Source: Aphrophora alni (Eukaryota > Arthropoda > Insecta > Hemiptera > Aphrophoridae). From it: 64,000 bases of DNA. Made by a program: the position numbers and the translations under genes. This document shows, in pieces, positions 56,091 through 64,000 of the stretch. Below the pieces are notes generated by a model. The model saw nothing but the letters and a program-made list of their open reading frames with translations. It was not told where the DNA came from and did no database searches. The stretch spans positions 124,272,897-124,336,896 of the forward strand of contig OY740765.1 in the NCBI GenBank assembly GCA_963513935.1, read 5' to 3'. Position 1 is the stretch's first letter. Every line of letters starts with the position of its first letter.

Positions 56091-57765
56091 TAGTGTTTTT
56101 AAACACCTGGGATGCGGTTGAAAATGTTGCATGTTCTATGTGAATTGTTTTAGTACAGATATTTAAACTGAAGATTGAACGACATTGTAAGTCTGTTAGA
56201 AATCGAGATACTAGGCCGTTTCGATATTTTAATTTCACCCTGTAATCTATGTAGAGAGCATGATCTCTAGTATTGTAAATAATTAATACTTAGGTTAGTA
56301 TAATGTATTAAGGTATATTTTCTATACGATAAAAGTTATCTGACCGATTGAGCATTTTTTCATGTCATGTATTGTTTCGCGAGTGTAATAAATAATTACA
56401 TTTATGTATATAGTATATACAAAAATACATACATAATATACAACAATTTATGTATAGTGAATTATGTAACATTGTCATTTCATATACTGATTAATTATAA
56501 TGGTTTATAGATACTCTACAGAAAAAAATCAATTTGGAAATTCGGATGCTAGTTTTTACCGGTATTGTTTCTATGATTTTCGCCAATTTTTATCGGTAAA
56601 ATAACAAAATAAAATATTGAAATGTCTTACTCACAATTCGCTCTACAATACTAAATATAATAATCGTCAACATCGTTTCAAAAATACGAGTATATCTCTA
56701 CAACAAGAGATAGAATGAAATGCAATTTTCTTTTTTTAACTGTGTAATTTGATAAGTTTAGTAATAAGTCGGTAGAAAGATCCCACGTTATCAACCTTTG
56801 GGAATTTGTAATTTAGTAGATTCTAACATTACTATACTTGTGTTTTAATTTTGACCAACCCTTATTTGATTGGCATTGAGTTTTAATAACAGGAATCAAG
56901 ATTATTTTTTGTTTTACCGTAATTTTTATTGGGTTTCGTCATTAATCTTCACATTTCTAAAAAATTGAACAAAATCGGTAAAGCCGTTTTGAATTAGAAT
57001 TATTTATAACAGTTCCATTATTCCTTTCCCCTTTTATTACTCCTGAACTAACAATTGGAGGGAGATTTATAATCGTATATAAATGATTTATTTCCTCCGT
57101 TTTGTGACAGCAATAAATATATCAAAATGTAAATACAGCAAAATAGAAAAATTGTTGAGTATAAACAAAATATGTAAATAAATTAATGACGTTATATGAT
57201 CTGGTATGTAACTATATACTGTGTCAAAATCATATGTTATAAGTTTATCTCCTTGACTAATTCAACAATACCAAAACAAAATTGTGATCTGTCGTAAGCC
57301 CCCGCACGCACTGTCAAACAAAATTTGGAACGAGTTGGAAACTAATTCACAAAAATGCTCTTTGTGTGGTCTTTTGCCCTTGAAACATCGGTACATAACC
57401 TTATTCAGAATCATTTAGGCTGTCATCTTGAATTACTAACAGGTGATTTGATCGCTAATCAATTTAATATATAATTACAATATGATTGAATTTAAATCTC
57501 CGTCTATCGTAGAAGCTATTCTGTGATTTATAAAAATAAATTATTTGGGATTGTGATCACGCTCGTTATCAGATCGACATTAAAGACTATGAAAATAAAT
57601 GTTCACTGATATTACGCATAAGAGTCATTCAACGAGGTTTTTTCTCCTGGTACATATATTATTATTTTTTTTTTTTTTTTTTGTATTTTATATTGTATTT
57701 TCATTTTTCTTTTCTATTTAAAAACAAATGTCAAACGAAGAAGCATACAAAAAATAATATACAGG
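54401..57765. other. Long intergenic AT-rich stretch
   Basis: No supported gene. Holds an (ATT)n run at about 56060-56091 and short A-runs (54781-54792, 55598-55608). Small open frames here are AT-driven. Confidence 0.45.
56060..56091. repeat. (ATT)n microsatellite
   Basis: About ten ATT units in a row. Confidence 0.95.
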
Positions 57766-58616
57766 GTGTCCCGTAAGTATTGACCAAAACTTCACGAGGT
57801 TATACTATAGGTAAAAACAAACAATTTTCACCATATAATGTATAGTCCTATCTTGCTTAGTTTTCTGTCTATCTGTCTGTATGTGTTTTTTAGAAAAAAA
57901 ATTCTATCTTAAACATAGTTTGAGATATCCAGTTGAAACTTTTTACATTTAACGACGTTATTAGTATGTATCTTAGGTAAAAGTTTCAAAATAATATCAT
58001 TTACAGAAACAAAATGGCGGTCATTTAAAATGTTCAAATCCTAATAACTTTAAAACGAGTGATGTTACAAAAAAAGGCAAGATACATAAAAATAGCCCCT
58101 TTTCATACAAGCATTTTGGTACCTGGTTTATTGATCTAAGATAAGTAGGCTAGTAACAGAAATAAGTAAGATTTCCCAAGTAAAGGTCTATGCTTAAAGG
58201 TACAGCAATACAAAAGAATTAGGTGCATAAGGCAATATGCATCAGCTGTTTTTATGTAACAGCTGATAATAAATTAAGAGATAGTTAATTGTTGTGATGA
58301 TTTACTACTTGGAACTAATATTGATTTTAACTGCTTAACCACAACGCATCAGGTTTCTGTAATATTGTGAGTCGTGTTTTTAGTTGTGTTATAATATTAT
58401 TAGTTTGCACTGAAGATGGAACAATATTCAGTAGCTGAATACACTGATATTCACTATGTCTATGGATTGGCTGACGGCAATTCAAGTTTAGCGAGAAGAC
58501 TGTACGCAGAGCGTTTCCCTAACAGAAATCAACCGGGTCACAAAGTGTTTATTGCAGTCCACAATCGTCTTAGGGAGAGCGGAAGTGTTAAAAAGTGCTC
58601 GGATATAGTAATGTAA
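57766..58616 (+). mobile_element. Mariner-type transposon 5' fragment (DUF4817 transposase start)
   Basis: ACAGGGTGTCCCGTAAGT at 57766 resembles mariner-like ends. The frame at 58416-58616 begins MEQYSVAEYTDIHYVYGLAD and contains LARRLYAERFPNRNQPGHK and VHNRLRESGSV, the helix-turn-helix N-terminal region (DUF4817) of insect Tc1/mariner-like transposases. It ends at TAA 58614-58616, where repeat X takes over. The DDE core is missing. Confidence 0.75.
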
Positions 58617-58639
58617 TAATGTAAGACAATTCTTAAAAT

Positions 58640-58945
58640 AAAATAAAAATATATTATACACACTTTGATTAATATAAAACACTGAAACCCCTACCACAAG
58701 TATGGTACAATAACACAGACACAAATAAAATAAAATATTTATTTGCTTTATGTTATAATAGTTCCCTGATGTACATTTCATAATAATCATTTCATAAGTA
58801 TTATTTCAGATCCCTCCGATGATGGTAAATTGGTTACTGAAATGTATATCAGGGAACTATTATAACGTAAGGCTAATAAATATTTTATTTTATTTGTGTG
58901 CGTGTGTGTGTGTGTGTGTGTGCGTGCGCGCGCGTGTGTTTGTTG
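58640..58945. repeat. Two inverted copies of repeat X, right one with (GT)n tail
   Basis: 58700-58790 is the reverse complement of part of 58797-58945 (shared CAGGGAACTATTATAAC and ATATTTTATTTTATTTGTG). The right copy matches 15130-15290 and ends in GT/GC repeats at about 58898-58940. The heads face each other. Confidence 0.7.
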
Positions 58946-59949
58946 CGACGTCAGGGCCCGTGTTTAATTTGACTTTTCTCCTACGTATAAGTTCCTCGTT
59001 CTTGGGTGCCACTTACGACGGACAGACGTTAGCCTATTTTTGGATTTTACGCGGGAAAAGCCCTTTTCCTAGTCGCTAACTTACCCCGAACGTTAACAAG
59101 AATTTAACAAATAAGTAAAGATAGAGGATTTGTCTCTTCGTAGCCTATACCCTAACTCCCCTATTAATTTCTTAAAATATAGTACACAAATAATACTAAT
59201 ATATTGATTCAATTCTTATGCTAATACATTTACACAAAACAAATTAAAATTTCTATATCTATCTTACCTTTATTTATATTCTTTTAGACTCTGTCTCAAA
59301 AGTTGTGCCTTTTGGAGATCTTGTTATCTCATCAGATTAAAATTATATTTCATTTTAAGTTTAAATTTTTCTTTAGAGCACTTACTTTCTTTTTTAATTT
59401 AAGAATTTACTTAATTAAGGAAATTTCAAGAACAGAGAACAAAGTTGAATAATAACAAATTTATTACTTCTGGAACAAATTTTAACTGAATTTTGAACAC
59501 TACTTGACTTTATGAGTTAAAATCATTACAACTATCAATAATTGCTTTATTGAAACATATGAGTTTAAAATGTTACTTCCATAAACAATCAGATACAAAC
59601 TTACTTCTATGCTTATCTTATAATCCTTAAATTCTAAACAATATACATCTTATTTTATAATCATGAAAATTTGAATTCCTACTTAAATATTTGACCAATC
59701 TGTTTGTTTTCAAATAGATTTGAAGTTTTAATAATTATGACAATGACTCTAATTGAATTAATAGTTTCTTTTCGCTTATTTCTTTTTAATCTATTTAATC
59801 CCGATTTAATTTCAAATTTTGAATGATAGATTTTTCAAGTTTTAAAAGTTTTTGTATATTAAAATTCTTGATTTATGCAGTAACTTCTTTTATTTGAGTA
59901 GCGCTGGTCTTTCTCCCTCCAATTTTGGATTGTTGTGGTCCCTGAAGAA
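58946..59949. other. Intergenic, no gene seen
   Basis: No supported ORF, RNA gene or repeat. Confidence 0.4.
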
Positions 59950-61364
59950 CTCGCCCAGTGATGTCTTCTTCCGGGGAATCTTTAGAAGTCCGGCTTTCTT
60001 CTAAACTTCTTCTTGGCGGTGATAACGACAAATATTTAATTTTATATTTGCCGGAGTTCATATTAAAGTTGACTTCGGCAAGCTGAATCTGGATGTAGTT
60101 CTGTCTTCTTCTAAGGCCGACCCTTCTTTTGGTTATCGTAATTAACCTCGAGAAGTACTGAACACTAACGATTTTTCTTCACGACGATTTCTTCTTCAGA
60201 CTTACTAGAAGCGTGTTTTCTTCCTGGATGTTAATACGAGACTGTCGATCTGACCGTTTACAAATCAGTTAAATTTTGATGTACACTATAGCCACCTTCA
60301 TCACATTTTACACTTTCTTTAATCTTCAATTTATTTTGGTTTATTATTTTAATTAGTACACTTTTGAACTCATTCTGGCTTACTTAATTATTCTGTCGCT
60401 ATCTCTATTGTTTTTTATGTATTATTTCTTTTATTTTAGTTAATTTTGATAGTTAGATTTACTTGTATTTTGAATGACTGGTGGTACACCTTCCCCCACT
60501 ACTTGTGACAAACCATGTCAGCGCGCGACCTTGATTTCTTCTCGTAACATGAAATCTGCATTTTCAACCCTCGATTTCCTCAACTCGTCTTAACTCCCAT
60601 TTGTTTCGATCTATCTTCTTTTGTATTGGCTCATTTTGAAGCCCCTTTCTTCCTGGTTCTGTCCAAATTTTATTTGAACCTGTGCGAACCTTCTTTCTCT
60701 CGTTATAAAGACTTGAAAATTTCGTAAATTTCCCAACTCTACTTTCTTTAATTTTTGAAAACTTTAAAATTTTCTTTTTGATTATGGTTCCTCCTATTCT
60801 AAAAATTTTTAAACTGTTCCCCTCTTCATCCTGGCTTCTTTGGTTCTCAAGTTATGACACTTCCTTCATATTTGGTTTTTATTATCCTTGTTTATTTTAT
60901 TAGGTCTAATTAATTCTTAATTTGGGTTAATGATTATTATTTATTGGTCTTATGAACATATCACTCTATTATTAGTTTTTTAATTAATTTCGATTTACAA
61001 AAGTTTTTTGTTTTACACCTCTTTCTTTCAACTATAACTTTTTAAATATTTATTTTACAAGTTTATTTTATTATTATTAGTTGTTTTATTTCAATTACTC
61101 TACAAGATGACATTATTTTTATAATTAATTTCGAAATTCGAAATTTTTACATGTATTCTTATGGGATGTTTTCATGTTGAGACCGGAAAGCTTGATTATT
61201 CCTGTCTGGACAATCTGCTCTCGTCTTAGCCTTGGCTAGTTACATTAGCTTTCCCTATACTTAATCAAGTTATTATTCTTACTTCTACTATTTTTGGTTT
61301 TTTTTATTGAAATTTCCAAGTTTTCAAAATTCTTCCTTGAGATCGGTTCTTTTGAACCGTCGCA
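59950..61364 (-). repeat. LTR of a second Ty3-like element (minus strand)
   Basis: Reverse complement of the 15290-17552 solo LTR without the MITE. Lies downstream (in element orientation) of the protease region at 63134-63600, so it would be the 3' LTR. Confidence 0.6.
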
Positions 61365-62639
61365 AATTCCCCTCTCAAAAAACTAAAATTTTGATTTTAA
61401 AAGTTCTTTTAATTTTTTAAATTTTACGTTTCTTGAAATCGTTCTGTAACTTGTCTTATCTTTCTATTACAATTTTTGCTTCTTATCCATAGACAACAGA
61501 TTAAAATTTATATAACATGAGATATCTCTAATTTCTATAAACAACCTTATGACTAAACAAGAAATGTGAATTGATCTGTGACATATACATATTTATCATT
61601 TAACAAACATGACATATTAACAAATGAAAATAATTCTTATTCTATACAAAATACATACAATTTCCTCATGGTTTATATAGTTCGTTCCGTCCTTCTTTTA
61701 TCTGAAACATACTACATGACATGAATGTACTTGATTATATTTCATATATAAACATTTTGACTTTCTTTAACACATTTTAACACAGATTTTGACACAATTT
61801 TAATCACTTTTGGTACAACGATAGGTTACATAAATCAAGACTTCCTTACTTTTAAATGAATTTACTCTTTGTTGGATCACCCTATTTTTTAAAGTAAACA
61901 GATTGGTCTTGTTTTGACAGACTAACATCCCGTTAACTTCCTGTACACTTCCCCTCTCGCCTTGCGAATATTTTAATTAAAGCGGAAGGGACAATCTCTA
62001 CCTCACTTTAATTTTACATTACTGGACTGTGTTTCGGATGTTTATCTTTAATTCTTGACCTAGTGTTTGGTCAATGTCCTAATTTCATCACCCCTCTTAA
62101 TCAGCTGTTACCTTTTACCGCCGTATTTCCATCTGTTTTATTTTAATTTAGGAATTATTTCTTTACTGGACTGACTTCATATTATTGTTATTTATTATTT
62201 ACTATGAATATCATTTCTTACACTTAGTTATTATACTTTCTATTATTATTAATTTACATATTTACAATTATTATTATTTTTAAACTTTACTTGAGGCTTT
62301 TGTTTAATTATTACTTTACCACCTACGTCTATCTTTCCTTTTAACCTAAATTTATTTTTTCCCTTTCTCTTTAGTCTTGAAGTTAATTTATTTTTAAATT
62401 TTAATTTATTTATTTTGCCTTTGGCCTTAATTTTCGTTTTGAGTTTTATTTCTAACTTATTAGGGTTGGGTGTAGATTGACTTTTTTCCCTCCTTTTTTT
62501 GGAATTAAGCTCAGTTCTTGCTTAGGTATGGTTACTACGATACCCTCCTTTTTCGCGTAGTCTCCCATTGATATCCGGTGCCTAAGTATGCTTTCCTTAT
62601 TTACTTTGTTTTCGACGATTTGACTTGGCCCTTCTACCG
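61365..62639 (-). other. Decayed internal region of the second Ty3-like element
   Basis: RT, RNase H and integrase motifs are not recognisable. Low-complexity AAT-rich sequence at 62220-62460. Probably internally deleted. Confidence 0.4.
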
Positions 62640-63600
62640 ATAACTCACGTCTCTGAAGCTTTTTTGTACCAAGTACCTTAACACTCTCGCTCGCTTCGCT
62701 TCCAGCTCATTCTCGGAATGGTTTCTTTCCCTTCGACCTTCTTTTGGTTTTCCCGGTTCCTTCCTTGAATTAGCTTGTAACCTTCTTCCGTTTTTTGGCT
62801 TCCCAGGTTTTGTTTTGTTTTACCCTTTAGTACAATCTTCCTTCCCCTCTCTAAGCTTCCTACCCCCCTTTTCACCTCCTGGATTGTCTCGTTCGGTCTT
62901 GTCAATTTCGGTTTTTTCTCCTCTCTTGTCACTTTCGGCATGGTCTCGTTCGGTTCTCTTTGGTTTTACTACTACACCGGGTTGTGTAGAAACGTATAAT
63001 TCCCCTTTGCCTCGCATTGTCGTATTTGGACCTCCTTTATTGCCGTTTGAATTTTGCCATTCCCGTTCCGAGTTGTTATTTAACGGTGGTTTTACGTCCA
63101 ATCTATATCCATTGATTAGATTGTTTTGGACATTTAAATTTTTATTATCGTCGTTAAATTTATTTTAATATTTTCCCCTCCTAAATTGACTATTACGTAT
63201 TTTCTCTCCATATTAATTTTTTCCTTTAACTCGAATAGGCTATTACACCCTAAAATGCCTAAATTTGTTAATTTAGGTACAATTAGAAAATTTACCTCTA
63301 GCACTTTATCGTTAAATTTAACGGGCATTAACACTTGTTTATATACTTTCTGTCTCCTTTGCTTTATGGCCGTTACCACTTCCACATTGAAAACTGGTAG
63401 TTTTAAAAATTTGTTTCCCTGCCTTTATACTTCTTCATAATACTCGGCTTGTATACACGACCATTGAGCGCTTGTGTCTACTAAGATCTTCATATCTTTT
63501 TTATTAATTTTGACATTAATTTCCGGACATTTATTTAATAATTTTGTTGGTACATTAATTTTATGATCTTCTAACATTAACTCTTCCCTAATATTACACG
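62640..63600 (-). pseudogene. Ty3-like retropepsin and linker, decayed
   Basis: Minus strand. KDMKILVDTSAQWSCIQAEY carries the aspartic protease DTS triad (about 63475). An in-frame TAA near 63437 follows, then a frame (63134-63385) with MPVKFNDKVLEVNFLIVPKL and LGILGCNSLFELKEKIN, the second half of a retropepsin. The next frames (62820-63101, 62678-62941) are Lys/Glu-rich with KPKLTRPNETIQEVKRGVGS and look like the linker before RT. No RT follows. The element extends beyond the window's right edge. Confidence 0.6.
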
Positions 63601-64000
63601 AAATGTTTTTTGTAATTTCCCTATTAATTTTGTAGGTTTATTTTGTTTGATTTTGGAAAAAAATTCGAATGGTTTTTCTTGTCTTATTTTATTCTTAACA
63701 TTTTGATCAGCGGTCCCGAATCTTATCCCCTTTTCTAACCCTTTACCTGTTCTATTTTCCGGGACCTTATAACCTAGTTTTTTGGACTGGGTCTTATAGG
63801 ATTAGGTTTTTGGTTACTGGCTGGTTGGATTGTCTGCCGTTTATTCTCATAGGATTTAGGGTCAGGTTTCCTAGGATAGGTTTGAGAGTCCATGGCTCCT
63901 GCCGTTTTCCTATCAAGGTTCCATTTGTATGTTGCTCGCTCTTTCCTATTTTCGCGGTGTGGTTCCCCTTCCATCATCTCAAACGTTCTTAGAAATTCTA
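63601..64000 (-). pseudogene. Probable Gag C-terminal region of the second Ty3-like element
   Basis: The minus-strand frame 63774-63977 is Pro/Lys/Arg-rich (SQTYPRKPDPKSYENKRQTI), like the basic end of a Gag. No zinc knuckle visible. Position upstream of the protease supports this. Truncated by the window. Confidence 0.4.

Noticed and set aside
56060..56132. ORFs encoding Tyr or Asn runs
   Set aside because: Produced by the (ATT)n microsatellite.

Overview
This window looks like repeat-rich arthropod (probably insect) nuclear DNA. Nothing looks prokaryotic, and I recognise no host gene. The insect reading rests on a Polinton/Maverick virus-like transposon carrying an IAP (BIR+RING) gene, BEL/Pao and env-bearing Ty3 retrotransposons, a Penelope-like element, a LINE reverse transcriptase relic, piggyBac-type TTAA elements, a DUF4817-type mariner fragment, and AT-rich intergenic DNA. 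I cannot name the species; hemipteroid is only a guess.

Layout. 1-283: flank with a degenerate tRNA-like unit. 339-13634: one Polinton with >1 kb terminal inverted repeats built of tandem sub-repeats. Its cargo, all on +, is: a PolB N-terminal stub, DDE integrase with chromodomain, packaging ATPase, a DUF8207-type protein, a fibre-like repeat protein, a PLA2-adenain protease fusion, a penton-like minor capsid protein, a small ORF, the double jelly-roll major capsid protein, several unrecognised ORFs, and an IAP. Almost every long gene carries a nonsense codon or frameshift, the polymerase body is missing and the integrase has lost its catalytic Glu, so this copy is a fossil. 13646-17552: a decayed insect transposon gene, then a solo LTR split by an 860-bp TTAA MITE; the paralogous LTR at 59950-61364 keeps the empty site. 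18490-22611: long inverted repeats around a decayed Helitron Rep. 22612-42258: two partly duplicated, already dead BEL/Pao copies, the second split by a young 8.8-kb env-bearing Ty3 element (30800-39624, minus strand) with nearly identical 708-bp LTRs. 42184-44400: tandem repeats and a minisatellite-like field. 44985-58945: scattered relics (LINE, Penelope, piggyBac, 5S-derived unit, fold-back repeats, mariner) in AT-rich DNA. 59950-64000: a second, degraded Ty3-like element on the minus strand (LTR, protease and probable Gag end).

How the genes work together: the Polinton set is a virion-type module. ATPase would package DNA, protease would mature the capsid, MCP plus minor capsid would build the shell, fibre and PLA2 are plausible entry functions, and the IAP would block host cell death. 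The retroelements have the usual gag-pol-(env) logic. The nesting order gives a relative history: BEL decay, then duplication, then the young Ty3 insertion.
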